Below are positions 9,490 to 17,231 of a stretch of 51,727 nucleotides of DNA, one piece after another. Location: NCBI GenBank assembly GCA_004210915.1, contig SEGS01000016.1:1-51727 (forward strand), given 5' to 3'. The stretch's first letter is position 1. Every line of letters starts with the position of its first letter. The DNA is from Variovorax sp. Lineage in GTDB: Bacteria; Pseudomonadota; Gammaproteobacteria; Burkholderiales; Burkholderiaceae_C. Position numbers and translations under genes: made by a program. The notes under the pieces were generated by a model. It was not told the origin of the DNA, did not search any database, and saw only the letters and a program-made list of their open reading frames with translations.

Positions 9490-10377
9490 TCAGCCGCGCG
9501 CGCCGGCCGTCAATTCGAGCGCCAGGTCGATGAACGCGCGCACCTTTGGCGAGGCGTGTTTCTGGCCGCTGTAGACAAAGTGGATCTGCCCGCTGGCATC
9601 GGCCTGCCAGCCGGGCAGGACAGGCACCAGCGTGCCGGCTTCGACCGCATCTCGCGCCAGAAAGTCAGGCAGCCAGCCGATGCCGCCGCCCAGTAGCAAC
9701 AGCGATTTCAGGGTCTGGAAATCGTCCGAACGGACACGGCCCGATACCTCGACCACCACGGACTCGTCGCCGCGGCGCATCACCACGCTGCGCTGGTCGC
9801 CGCGCGCCATGAATTCCAGCGCGGACAGGTCTTGCGGCCGGGTGACCGGCGCTGCGGTTTTCAGGTAAGACGGTGCGGCCCAGACGTTGGCCGTCAGCTC
9901 GACGAAGCGCCGCCCCATCAGGCTGGAGTCTTTCAGCGTGCCGGCGCGCACCGCCAGGTCGATGCCTTCGCCTACGAGGTCGGCCAGCTGATTGGAGACC
10001 AGCAGTTCGACGCCGGCCTCTGGATAGCGGCGCAAATAGGCGTCGACGATGGGCGGCAGCAGCGTGTGCGCGATGTCGAAAGGCGAGGTGATGCGCAGCA
10101 GGCCTTTCGGGTGCGAGCTGCCGGCCGACAGTTCGGCCTCGCCGGCTTCGAGTTGCTGCATTGCCTGCACGCAATGCCCGAAATAATGGCGGCCCGCCTC
10201 GGTCACGAACAGCTTGCGGGTGGTGCGCTGGATCAACGTCACGCCGAGGTCGGCCTCGAGCTGCGCGAAACGCGCGCTGACGCTGGTCTTGGACATTTTC
10301 AAAAGCCGCGCGGCACCGGAGAAACTTCCGGCCTCGACAATTTTCACGAAGACGGCAATTGCATTGAGATCCATCAT
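9490..10377 (-). CDS. LysR family transcriptional regulator
   Basis: The product is 295 residues. The HTH is clear in NAIAVFVKIVEAGSFSGAAR and SKTSVSARFAQLEADLG, followed by IQRTTRKLFVTEAG. The effector domain contains ISTPF-like ITSPFDIAHTLLPPIV and DLAVRAGTLKDSSL. The start is one of two adjacent ATG codons (10377 or 10374); the longer open frame upstream is antisense to the next gene. It is divergent from the DODA dioxygenase (start 10502) and probably controls it. The palindrome TGTGCACA at 10388-10395 lies in the shared region but is too close to this start to call an operator with confidence. Confidence 0.92.
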   Translation of the reverse strand: MMDLNAIAVFVKIVEAGSFSGAARLLKMSKTSVSARFAQLEADLGVTLIQRTTRKLFVTEAGRHYFGHCVQAMQQLEAGEAELSAGSSHPKGLLRITSPFDIAHTLLPPIVDAYLRRYPEAGVELLVSNQLADLVGEGIDLAVRAGTLKDSSLMGRRFVELTANVWAAPSYLKTAAPVTRPQDLSALEFMARGDQRSVVMRRGDESVVVEVSGRVRSDDFQTLKSLLLLGGGIGWLPDFLARDAVEAGTLVPVLPGWQADASGQIHFVYSGQKHASPKVRAFIDLALELTAGARG

Positions 10378-10501
10378 TGTCCTGAATTGTGCACAGTCAT
10401 TCCTGATTTTGCCGTCTAGTGGTTTATTCGTGCCGTCGTTACATTCAATTCCAGGCGCCTTGCATGTGCATTCAGAACCGGTGCCACGACTGGAAAATAC
10501 G

Positions 10502-11323
10502 ATGACCCACTCTATGGCTGAAAAATCGACCCTTGATTCTTTCCCGACCTTCTTCGTCTCGCACGGCGGCGGCCCGTGGCCGTGGGTCGACGGCATGCGC
10601 CAGCAGTTCGCCAGAACCGAGCGCGAGTTCCGCGACATGCCGCGGCTTTTCCCGCAAAAACCGAAGGCCGTGCTGGTCATCACCGGGCACTGGGAAGCCG
10701 CGGAGTTCACGGTTTCGACGGCGGAACGCCCGCCGATGGAATACGACTACTCCGGCTTTCCCGAGCACACCTACCGCATCCAGTACCCGGCGCCGGGCTC
10801 GCCCGCACTCGCTGCCCGCGTGCGGGAACTGCTCGGCGATGCCGGGATAGCCAGCCGCGAAGACGTGTCGCGCGGCTTCGACCACGGCACGTTCGTGCCG
10901 ATGGCGCTGATGTACCCGGAGGCCGACGTGCCGGTCGTCATGCTGTCGCTCAAGGCCGGCTACGACGCGGCAGAACACATTCGCCTTGGCCGCGCGCTGG
11001 CGCCGCTGAGGAGCGAAGGCGTGCTGATCATGGGCAGCGGCCTGACGTACCACAACATGCGCGGTTTCGGCCGCAGCGAATCAACGCCCGTGGCGGCGGC
11101 TTTCGAGCATTACCTGAACGAGGCGGTCACCGCAGACCCTGCCATCCGCGACGACAGGCTCGTGCGCTGGCAACAGGCACCGGGCGCGCGCCTGGCCCAT
11201 CCGCGCGAGGACCATCTGGTACCGCTGATGGTGATTGCCGGCGCCGCTGGCAAAGACGTGGGCCATCGGGTTTTCGTCGACCAGGCCATGAGCGTGGCGA
11301 TGGCGTCGTATCAATTCGGCTGA
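10502..11323 (+). CDS. DODA-type extradiol ring-cleavage dioxygenase family protein (YgiD/LigB-like)
   Basis: The product is 273 residues, normal for the class III (LigB) extradiol dioxygenase family related to 4,5-DOPA dioxygenase and E. coli YgiD. Conserved pieces are FVSHGGGP with the metal-site His, VITGHWE, GFDHGTFVPM, and MGSGLTYHNMRGF. The C-terminal HPREDHLVPLMVIAGAA is also typical. ATG 10502 (MTHSMAEK) is taken because the family starts here; the frame is open upstream into antisense LysR sequence. A second ATG lies at 10514. The natural substrate is unknown; catechol-type compounds are likely. It is divergent from a LysR gene that probably regulates it. Confidence 0.88.
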   Translation: MTHSMAEKSTLDSFPTFFVSHGGGPWPWVDGMRQQFARTEREFRDMPRLFPQKPKAVLVITGHWEAAEFTVSTAERPPMEYDYSGFPEHTYRIQYPAPGSPALAARVRELLGDAGIASREDVSRGFDHGTFVPMALMYPEADVPVVMLSLKAGYDAAEHIRLGRALAPLRSEGVLIMGSGLTYHNMRGFGRSESTPVAAAFEHYLNEAVTADPAIRDDRLVRWQQAPGARLAHPREDHLVPLMVIAGAAGKDVGHRVFVDQAMSVAMASYQFG

Positions 11324-11347
11324 GCGACCGGCGGCCGTGGCCGTCTT

Positions 11348-12661
11348 TCAGGACGCCTGCAGGAATCGCGCATTGGCTGCGGCGATGTCACGAAAACCCG
11401 CCGAGATTCGGTCATCCGCGGCGGCGGCGTTCCAGAACGTCACGGCGAGTCTTTGTGCGCGCGGCCAGACCGGGAGCGTGGCCGCCGTCGGATGGGGCGG
11501 CCGCGCGGTGAAGTCGCGCTCGACCAGCTCGCCGTTGATGGGCGCATAAAGCATGGGCAGCATGTCGTACGTCGGCGACAGGTACCAGTCATCGTCCTTC
11601 AGCAAAAGCGAGATGTTGCCGTAATGGCGATCGGTGTTGGCGATCAGCAGTCCGAAGGCGTCCAGCAGCCGCAGCTGGTCGGCATCGGCGCGGGTCAGCA
11701 GCCGGCTCTCGGCCATGCGCCCGGCGGTGGCGGCCCAGTTGTCGGCCTTGCCGACGTACTCGGAGTCGTAGACCTGCAGCGACACCATGCCGATGCGGCC
11801 GTTTGGCGTGCGGTCAAAGCGCTGCGATTCAAGAAAGGTCCGCCCGCCGGCTGAAAAGAGCTGCGTCGCCGCTGCGGGAATCCCGTCGTCGGCCAGCGTG
11901 CGCAGCGCCAGGTGTTCGCACACCAGCAGATCGCGCACGCGCTGGTTGACCGGCGAGTCGCCGTCGGGCGAGAACTTCACCAGCACGGCGCGACCGTCGG
12001 TGATGGTGCAGAACTTGGGCTGCTCGCCCCCCGCCGAGGAGCCGGGCAGCGTGCCTTGCATGGCCATCGCGGCCAGCGCGGGATAGTCCTCGAACGATTG
12101 CGCCCGCGAGGCACGTGGCGGCAAGCCGTGAAAGCGCTCGAACGCCGGCTCGCCGACGATCAGGTTGCCGGGCAGGTCGTCGCCGAACATCACCAGCGCC
12201 TTCAGTGCATCGTCGCCGCTCCAGTGGCGCAGGTCGCTCGCCAGTTGCAGCTCGGGGTGGGCATGCGCGAAAGTGCGGCCCATGAAACCCTGCGGCCGCA
12301 TGTCGTCCAGGAACCACGGCAGGCCGCTGTGCCGCTGGCTGACGCCGTCGACTTCGTCGACCCAGAAAGCACCGCCCGCCAGCGGCACCAGGGTGCCGAA
12401 AGGGGTTACGACGCCGTCGGCGTCGACCCGCATGATGGGGATGTCCCGCCCGACGCCTTCGACATCGCGCGGCAAGAGGTAGACCCGCGACCGCGCGGCC
12501 CCCAGCGCGCGTACCGTGCCGGCGGCGACCAGCGGCGACAGTGCGCGCGAGACCGTCGGCTGGCTCGCGCCGGTCGCGGCCTGCAATTGCGCGCTGGTCG
12601 CGGCGCCGCCTGACTGGCGCAGGGCGTCAAGGACGTTGGAAGCCGGGGCCGGACTGCTCAT
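11348..12661 (-). CDS. yjjJ: Stand-alone HipA-family kinase-fold protein with N-terminal HTH (YjjJ/HipH type)
   Basis: The product is 437 residues. Residues about 5-65 form a winged HTH (SAQLQAATGASQPTVSRALS). The rest is a HipA-like Ser/Thr kinase fold: SSAGGEQPKF loop, VLVKFSP with the ATP-site Lys, LLIANTDRHYGN with the catalytic Asp at about residue 344, and SPTYDMLPM in place of the metal-binding Asp region. No separate HipB antitoxin gene lies beside it. E. coli YjjJ (HipH) has the same size and architecture and was reported as toxic. The start codon has no visible Shine-Dalgarno sequence, and an array of TGAAT units abuts it, so the fused HTH may repress its own gene. That last point is inference. 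Confidence 0.85.
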   Translation of the reverse strand: MSSPAPASNVLDALRQSGGAATSAQLQAATGASQPTVSRALSPLVAAGTVRALGAARSRVYLLPRDVEGVGRDIPIMRVDADGVVTPFGTLVPLAGGAFWVDEVDGVSQRHSGLPWFLDDMRPQGFMGRTFAHAHPELQLASDLRHWSGDDALKALVMFGDDLPGNLIVGEPAFERFHGLPPRASRAQSFEDYPALAAMAMQGTLPGSSAGGEQPKFCTITDGRAVLVKFSPDGDSPVNQRVRDLLVCEHLALRTLADDGIPAAATQLFSAGGRTFLESQRFDRTPNGRIGMVSLQVYDSEYVGKADNWAATAGRMAESRLLTRADADQLRLLDAFGLLIANTDRHYGNISLLLKDDDWYLSPTYDMLPMLYAPINGELVERDFTARPPHPTAATLPVWPRAQRLAVTFWNAAAADDRISAGFRDIAAANARFLQAS

Positions 12662-12701
12662 GAATTATTTGGTGAATGGATTTATGAATCAATGGTATTC
12701 A
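12661..12701. promoter_or_regulatory. 12-bp-spaced TGAAT/ATTCA array at the yjjJ start
   Basis: TGAAT occurs at 12661, 12673 and 12685, and its complement ATTCA at 12697: four units with exact 12-base steps. The first overlaps the yjjJ start codon (CAT on the plus strand at 12659-12661). The surrounding 120 bases are very AT-rich compared with the rest of the window. This fits an operator or iteron-like binding array for the HTH domain of the adjacent protein, but binding is not shown. Confidence 0.55.
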
Positions 12702-12759
12702 ATAAATACTAACAAAATCAAAGGTTTAAAACAAGAATTTGGTTGAAATTAGATAATCA

Positions 12760-12773
12760 TGAATAGATATTCA
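12760..12773. promoter_or_regulatory. Perfect 14-base palindrome upstream of yjjJ
   Basis: TGAATAGATATTCA is a TGAATA-GA-TATTCA palindrome about 100 bases upstream of yjjJ. It uses the same TGAAT/ATTCA half-site as the array at 12661-12701, so it may be a second site for the same regulator. Confidence 0.5.
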
Positions 12774-12856
12774 AGTGCGATGACAGGCCGTTGTAAAAAG
12801 GCTTTTTTGCCAGAAAGCGGACAGTTCCCGGGCTGTGCCGGAATGTGGCGGCCATT

Positions 12857-12878
12857 AAAAAAGCGCCCGGAGGCGCTT
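12857..12878 (-). terminator. Rho-independent terminator of the Roadblock operon
   Basis: On the minus strand, a hairpin with arms AAGCGCC and GGCGCTT (12861-12878) is followed by a run of six T. It lies 45 bases after the stop of the last Roadblock gene, which reads toward it. Confidence 0.85.
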
Positions 12879-12923
12879 CTGCATTGCTGGCGGACGACCA
12901 AACAGCGTCCGGTTGGGCTTCGC

Positions 12924-13283
12924 TCAGATCACCAGGTCTTTTTCGACGTCCAGCACCTTGCGGCGGGCCAGCGCGAGGTTGGACTTGGATTTCTCCAGCA
13001 CGCAGTAGATGAACAGGCCTTCGTTGCGGCCCATCGGGCGGATCAGGTGGTACTGCTTGCCCAGCGTGATCAGGATGTCCTCGATCACGTCGTTCAGGCC
13101 CAGCGAACGCATGGTCTTCATCTTGGCGCGCATGACTTCGGTGTTGCCGGCGGCAGCGACTTCCAGGTCGACGCCGCTGCCGATCTGGCCGAGGATCATG
13201 CCGCTCGACGAGTCGACCAGCGCGGCGCACATCGCGCCGTCCAGGGTCATCAGTTCTTCCATTGATTGCTTGATCGTTGCCAT
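12924..13283 (-). CDS. Roadblock/LC7 domain protein (MglB-like)
   Basis: The product is 119 residues and is essentially one Roadblock/LC7 domain, the alpha/beta fold that binds small GTPases in MglB-like GAPs and in dynein light chains. The pattern MEELMTLDGAMCAALVDSSSG followed by GSGVDLEVAAAGNTEVMRAK and the strand LFIYCVLEKSKSNLALARRK is typical. ATG 13283 is chosen because GGAGAA precedes it; the longer open frame is not needed for the domain. It is the last gene of a five-gene minus-strand set with two more small proteins and a GTPase, and a terminator follows. Acting as regulator or scaffold of the neighbouring GTPase is inference from family and context. Confidence 0.85.
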   Translation of the reverse strand: MATIKQSMEELMTLDGAMCAALVDSSSGMILGQIGSGVDLEVAAAGNTEVMRAKMKTMRSLGLNDVIEDILITLGKQYHLIRPMGRNEGLFIYCVLEKSKSNLALARRKVLDVEKDLVI

Positions 13284-13404
13284 GGGGGTTCTCCTTCGCG
13301 CTTGAATGGAAATCCTGCAGCTGCGCAGCACCGCAGGATTGGGGAAATGGAGGACGTGAAAGCCGCCTGACGGGCCTCGCGCGCGGTCAACGCACGTTTC
13401 ACCT

Positions 13405-13776
13405 TCATGGCTGCACGACCGTTGCAAAGGGCCCGGACATGCGGGTGTGGCGCAGCCAGCCCTGCCAGTCGACGTGCCGCGCACGGGTTACCGCGACCAG
13501 CAGCAGTGAAGGGTCGCCCGGGCAGGCGGTCAGGCCCAGCCAGCCTTCCTGGAAGGCCAGCATCGCCAGGTTCAGGCTGCCGAGCGCCGTGAGGTTGTTT
13601 TTCACCCGCGCGTGGATGCGCCAGAACTCGACCGCCGCTTCGCTCAGCGGCTCGACGTCCGGAAATTCGCCGGCGCTGTGCAGCACCAGGCCCGAGGCAC
13701 ACTCGACCAGCGAGCAGCCGCGGATGCCTTCGAACGACGCGAGTTCGAGCAGGTGTTGTTCGATCTCTGTTTTCAT
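13405..13776 (-). CDS. Small protein, probable divergent Roadblock-like
   Basis: The product is 123 residues. It has the general pattern of the fold (helix MKTEIEQHLLELASFEGIRG, strand CSLVECASGLVLHSAG, a long helix, then LLLVAVTRARHV), but the match is weaker than in its two neighbours. Its ATG overlaps the stop of the preceding gene (bases 13773-13776, ATGA), which points to translational coupling. It has 121 bases before the next gene. If it is not a Roadblock protein, it is a co-expressed partner of unknown fold. No signal peptide or membrane segment is present. Confidence 0.65.
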   Translation of the reverse strand: MKTEIEQHLLELASFEGIRGCSLVECASGLVLHSAGEFPDVEPLSEAAVEFWRIHARVKNNLTALGSLNLAMLAFQEGWLGLTACPGDPSLLLVAVTRARHVDWQGWLRHTRMSGPFATVVQP

Positions 13777-14168
13777 GCGCCCACCGCCTGTTCGGCAAGG
13801 TTTTGCGCGGCGACCCGGGCGAAGTACACCATCTGCGCCAGCACGGTGTCCTTGTGCGCCACGAGGTTCAGGATCATCGGGTGCGCAGGGTGCGCGATGT
13901 GCACCATCACGACGTAGCCGTTCTCGGCCTCGATGCAGATGCTCTGGTTGGCGCCGATCTCGCTTTCCTCGCCGACGACGCCGCAGATCGCGGTGATCGA
14001 GCTGGCCATGGCCGCCAGCCGCGCGCCGGCACCGGGCGTCGTCACGCGTGAGGCGACGTCGAAGCCGTCCGGCGTCGAGATCACCGCGGCAACTGCGCCG
14101 GCGACTTGCGTCATCAGGCCTTCGACCGCCTTGTTGGCGTGCCAGGTGAGCGGGGCGGGAACGGTCAT
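13773..14168 (-). CDS. Roadblock/LC7 domain protein
   Basis: The product is 131 residues, one Roadblock/LC7 domain. Typical pieces are VEGLMTQVAGAVAAVISTPDG, DVASRVTTPGAGARLAAMAS, SICIEAENGYVVMVHI and a final helix LAQMVYFARVAAQNLAEQ. ATG 14168 is chosen as the start of the domain; the frame is open further upstream into the GTPase gene in another frame. It lies 41 bases after the GTPase stop and overlaps the next gene by ATGA. The order GTPase then Roadblock resembles mglA-mglB-type pairs, so a role as partner of the GTPase is likely. Confidence 0.85.
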   Translation of the reverse strand: MTVPAPLTWHANKAVEGLMTQVAGAVAAVISTPDGFDVASRVTTPGAGARLAAMASSITAICGVVGEESEIGANQSICIEAENGYVVMVHIAHPAHPMILNLVAHKDTVLAQMVYFARVAAQNLAEQAVGA

Positions 14169-14209
14169 GCGGGGTTCATTTCTGGTAGTCGAAGATGAAA
14201 GCCGGCCCT

Positions 14210-14815
14210 TCAGGCTTGGCCGGGTTGCAGGGCGGCGGTGGCGCGGCCAAACTGGCCGGCCAGATCCGCCCCGGGAATGCCGTCGGCGACCGCCTTGCTT
14301 TCGAACTGGGTCAGCAGCAGGTCCATCAGCACCAGGACCTCGCGCTGTTCGCGCACGTCGACCGGCAGCAGCGGGCAGAGCACGCCGGCCGCCTGCAGCG
14401 CTTCGGCGTAGGCGTCCAGGCCGGGTTGGGGATGGGTTTCCATGCGGCCGACGCCGATGACGCACGCCGCTTCGTCGATCAGGCCGCGGAATCCTTCGAG
14501 GTAGACCGCCAGATCGGCCAGCGGGTCGGGGCGCGAGTTGTCGATCAGCACGACCAGCCCGAGCGCGCCCTGCGACAGGATGCGCCACATGAACGAAAAG
14601 CGCGGCTGGCCTGGCGTGCCGTACAGGCGCAGCTTGTCGCCGTTGTCCAGCGTCAGCTCGCCGTAGTCGAGGCCGACGGTCGTCGTTGCCTTGGCGAATG
14701 AGGCGTCGTTGTTTTTGACTTCGGTGCGCACCGGCGTGATCTCGCTGATGGCGGCAATGGCGGTGGTCTTGCCCGCGCCGGTCGTCCCGGTCAGCAACAG
14801 TTTGTATTCGTTCAT
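14210..14815 (-). CDS. MglA/COG2229-like small GTPase
   Basis: The product is 201 residues, a Ras-like P-loop protein of the bacterial ATP/GTP-binding family COG2229. The P-loop is GTTGAGKT (residues 10-17), the switch I region includes TTTVGLDYG (44-52), and switch II is YGTPGQPRF (65-73), where Gly66 stands where Ras has Asp. The guanine-specificity motif N/TKxD is replaced by VIGVGRMET (119-127), as I believe is common in this subgroup, so nucleotide preference is uncertain. No lipidation motif or membrane segment is seen. It is cytoplasmic and probably switches the output of this operon under control of the Roadblock proteins. Confidence 0.88.
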   Translation of the reverse strand: MNEYKLLLTGTTGAGKTTAIAAISEITPVRTEVKNNDASFAKATTTVGLDYGELTLDNGDKLRLYGTPGQPRFSFMWRILSQGALGLVVLIDNSRPDPLADLAVYLEGFRGLIDEAACVIGVGRMETHPQPGLDAYAEALQAAGVLCPLLPVDVREQREVLVLMDLLLTQFESKAVADGIPGADLAGQFGRATAALQPGQA

Positions 14816-14863
14816 CAGGGGGAGCGTTGCCGTGTGGCGTGGCTTCGGTTCACAGGGCGGCGA

Positions 14864-15685
14864 CTACTTGGCGGTGGGGCTTCCGACGATCATCTCGAGG
14901 CGCTGCCGGATGCGGGCGATCAGGCCGGGCTGCGGCGGGTTGATGCGGCGCATTGGCGGGCGCGGCTGTTCAAGCGCTTGCACGGCTGGCGTGGCGGGCG
15001 TGCCGTCGAGCACCCGGATCAGCGATTCCGCCCGCAGCGCGTGCACGAAATCGCGGCACAGCTGCATGTCGAAACCCGAGCGTGACGCCATCTCGAGCAG
15101 GTTGACGGGCTGGCCGGTGAGCATCGCGGCCAGCTTGATGTAGCGCAGGTCGCGTTGCAACAGTCCCGGGCCGGGCCAGCGCGTCAGCACCATGCGGCGG
15201 TTGGCCGGGAAGACTTCGCTCGTCACGTCTTCGGTGATCCGCACGCCGGCCGGAACCGCTGGCGTGGCGGGCGTGGGCCTGTGCGCCGCTTGCTCCGCGC
15301 CGCCGGGCAATGCGCGCCGCGCCATCCGCATGATCTCGTCGCCGGCCTGGTCGAGGCACTCGATGACGTCGGCAATGCGCAGCGGCCAGGCCAGCACGCG
15401 GCTGGCCGGGCTGCCGGCGACGCCGATGCTGAGGTCGGGGTGCGTGCCCGGGTGGCTGTGGCCGCTGCTGTGGCCGAATTCATTCTGGGGCCCGGTCTCC
15501 GCGTGGAAGCGGCTGCGCACCACCAGGTCGGCGTCGCCGTCGATGTGCTGCCAGGCGTGGCGCGTCTTGCCCTGCAGCACGCGCAGCACCGACTTGAAAA
15601 CGATCTCGTCACGCGACGCGACCTCGCGCAGGCTGTAGGTGAACGGGCCGCAGTCCTGGTGCATGCCGGTTTGCAGATTGGGCAT
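14864..15685 (-). CDS. Uncharacterised protein, first gene of the Roadblock/GTPase operon
   Basis: I do not recognise a named family. From ATG 15685 the product is 273 residues; ATG 15727 in the same frame would add 14. It has an N-terminal region (SLREVASRDEIVFKSVLRVL), a His-rich stretch with His at about 72, 76, 78 and 82, a Pro/Ala-rich linker near 130-150, and a C-terminal helical region (RDLRYIKLAAMLTG...FVHALRAESLIRVLDG) that resembles a winged helix. It reads in the same direction as the GTPase with a 48-base gap. It may be the effector or adaptor of the GTPase module. A candidate response-regulator site lies about 97 bases upstream. Confidence 0.75.
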   Translation of the reverse strand: MPNLQTGMHQDCGPFTYSLREVASRDEIVFKSVLRVLQGKTRHAWQHIDGDADLVVRSRFHAETGPQNEFGHSSGHSHPGTHPDLSIGVAGSPASRVLAWPLRIADVIECLDQAGDEIMRMARRALPGGAEQAAHRPTPATPAVPAGVRITEDVTSEVFPANRRMVLTRWPGPGLLQRDLRYIKLAAMLTGQPVNLLEMASRSGFDMQLCRDFVHALRAESLIRVLDGTPATPAVQALEQPRPPMRRINPPQPGLIARIRQRLEMIVGSPTAK

Positions 15686-15781
15686 GGTCAGCCTGCCTTT
15701 TGATGGATGGTGCGACGCTGGAGTCATGGGTGAGGGCGAGTCCTGTGTTTACAGTTTGTCACCCGAAATCGCACTGGATTA

Positions 15782-15793
15782 GGTAGTTCTACC
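15782..15793. promoter_or_regulatory. GGTA-N4-TACC palindrome upstream of the Roadblock/GTPase operon
   Basis: GGTAGTTCTACC lies about 97 bases upstream of the start at 15685. The same GGTA-N4-TACC pattern is found upstream of the response regulator gene at 17125-17136. Such short spaced inverted repeats are typical of NarL/FixJ-type regulators, so both sites are proposed targets of the regulator encoded at 17232. Confidence 0.6.
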
Positions 15794-15836
15794 AGTCCGC
15801 ACTAGGGGGTTGCGCAGCGCCATGGGCCGCGCGCAT

Positions 15837-16949
15837 TCAGCGCGAAGGTGCCTGCGGATGCCTGTGCGGGCCAGCCGGCCAGGTCACGCGAATGCAGGTG
15901 CCGACAGGGCGGGCTGCGGTCAGCTCGATGCGCCCTCCAATCGCCTTGGCGCGCGCCATCATCGAGCGCACCCCAAGCCCGCTGCCATGCACCGCGTTGA
16001 TGATGCCGGCCTTGAAGCCGCTGCCGTTGTCCTCGATTTCCAGTACCAGGTCGGGCGCGTTCTCGGTGAGCTTCAGCCGCAACGACGTGGCCTGGCCATG
16101 GCGCAGCGCGTTGGCGATGGCCTCCTGCGCGATGCGGTACAGGTGGGTGCCGGTTTCTGCCGCCACGTGGTCGAACGGCCCGGCCATGCTGAACTCACAC
16201 GGCACGCCCTTGAGCAGCGTCCAGTCGCTTGCCAGCCTTTCCAGCGCGCGCCAGAAAGCGCCGGCGTGGTGGTCGACCGGCATCAGGCCGTGCGCCAGCC
16301 CGCGGGTCATCTCGATGGCGGTCTGCAACTGGCCCTGCACCTGGTCCAGGCGCATGGCCAACACCGGGTCTTCGGGCCGCATCGCCTTGATGCCGCCCAG
16401 CATCAGCGACATGCCCGCCAGCTCGGAGCCCAGCGAATCGTGCAGTTCACGGGCGATGGCGGCCTGCTGCCGTTCGAGTTCGGTGACCAGCAGCTTTTCA
16501 TAGCTGGCGCGCGTTTTACGCACCTGGATATCGAGCAGGTCCTGGTCGGACGCGCGGTTCGCCGCCGTGATGAAGTGCGGCTTGCCGTTCCAGAAAACCT
16601 GCGACTCGTTCAGCATCATCTGCACCCGCGCGCCGCCTTTGGCTTTCAGCTTGACCCAGCCGGTCGGCACCGGCCGGCCGGCGGCGACGACCTTGCGACG
16701 CTGCTGCGCGAGCAGGCGGTCGCTGTCGGCGATCAGGTCGAGCACCGGCGTGCCTTCGAGGTTGTCGTCAGGGCCGTAATCCAGCAGGCGCATGAACTCC
16801 GGGTTGGCGTATATCACGGACTCGTCGCTCGAGATGACGACGCCCGTGCGCACCCCCTCGACCATGGTGCGCAACATGTGTTGCGACTGCTGGTCCAGCG
16901 GTGGGCGGGTATCGGCGCCGGGCGGCGTGTGATCAGCGCTGGGGGTCAT
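15837..16949 (-). CDS. PAS-containing sensor histidine kinase (NarX/DesK-like HisKA_3)
   Basis: The product is 370 residues without membrane helices, so it is a cytoplasmic sensor. Residues about 24-135 form a PAS domain (VISSDESVIYANPEFMRLLDYG). Next come a coiled helix and the HisKA_3 dimerisation domain with the phospho-acceptor His170 in ARELHDSLGSELAG. The ATPase domain follows: RIAQEAIANALRHG (N box), EIEDNGSGF and GSGLGVRSM (G boxes). It is divergent from the response regulator gene at 17232 and is on the same strand as the Roadblock operon, 151 bases beyond the start of that operon. It is probably the kinase for the adjacent regulator; the signal is unknown. Confidence 0.92.
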   Translation of the reverse strand: MTPSADHTPPGADTRPPLDQQSQHMLRTMVEGVRTGVVISSDESVIYANPEFMRLLDYGPDDNLEGTPVLDLIADSDRLLAQQRRKVVAAGRPVPTGWVKLKAKGGARVQMMLNESQVFWNGKPHFITAANRASDQDLLDIQVRKTRASYEKLLVTELERQQAAIARELHDSLGSELAGMSLMLGGIKAMRPEDPVLAMRLDQVQGQLQTAIEMTRGLAHGLMPVDHHAGAFWRALERLASDWTLLKGVPCEFSMAGPFDHVAAETGTHLYRIAQEAIANALRHGQATSLRLKLTENAPDLVLEIEDNGSGFKAGIINAVHGSGLGVRSMMARAKAIGGRIELTAARPVGTCIRVTWPAGPHRHPQAPSR

Positions 16950-17121
16950 GGTCGGTCGATAGCGTGTTGGGTCGATGGCGCGATGCGGTCGGGGGTGGCT
17001 GCAAGAAGGCGCTGGCTTTCCATGTTAAGTGCGGGCCGCGCCCGGCATGCCGGAACCGTGACCGGCGAGACCCTGGAAAACCCGCGACTGTACGCGCCGC
17101 GCCACAGCCGGCGGGTCGTCG

Positions 17122-17139
17122 CTAGGTACTCCTACCTAG
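17122..17139. promoter_or_regulatory. Palindromic operator between the histidine kinase and response regulator genes
   Basis: CTAGGTACTCCTACCTAG has perfect 7-base arms around CTCC. It lies about 93 bases before the response regulator start and about 173 before the kinase start. It contains the GGTA-N4-TACC core also seen at 15782-15793. Autoregulation by the NarL-type regulator is the simplest reading. Confidence 0.65.
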
Positions 17140-17231
17140 GCAGGCTGCGTAGCGCCATCCACTCCCGTTAAGCTGCATGTGAAACTGTTCGTATCTCACC
17201 AACGCCACCTCCTCACAGCTCATCGCGCGCC

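Noticed and set aside
10388..10395. TGTGCACA as LysR operator for the DODA gene
   Set aside because: It is only 11 bases upstream of the LysR start and too short to separate from chance.
15810..17171. 453-codon open frame antisense to the histidine kinase
   Set aside because: Kinase H, N and G boxes are all on the minus strand; the other frame is a shadow.
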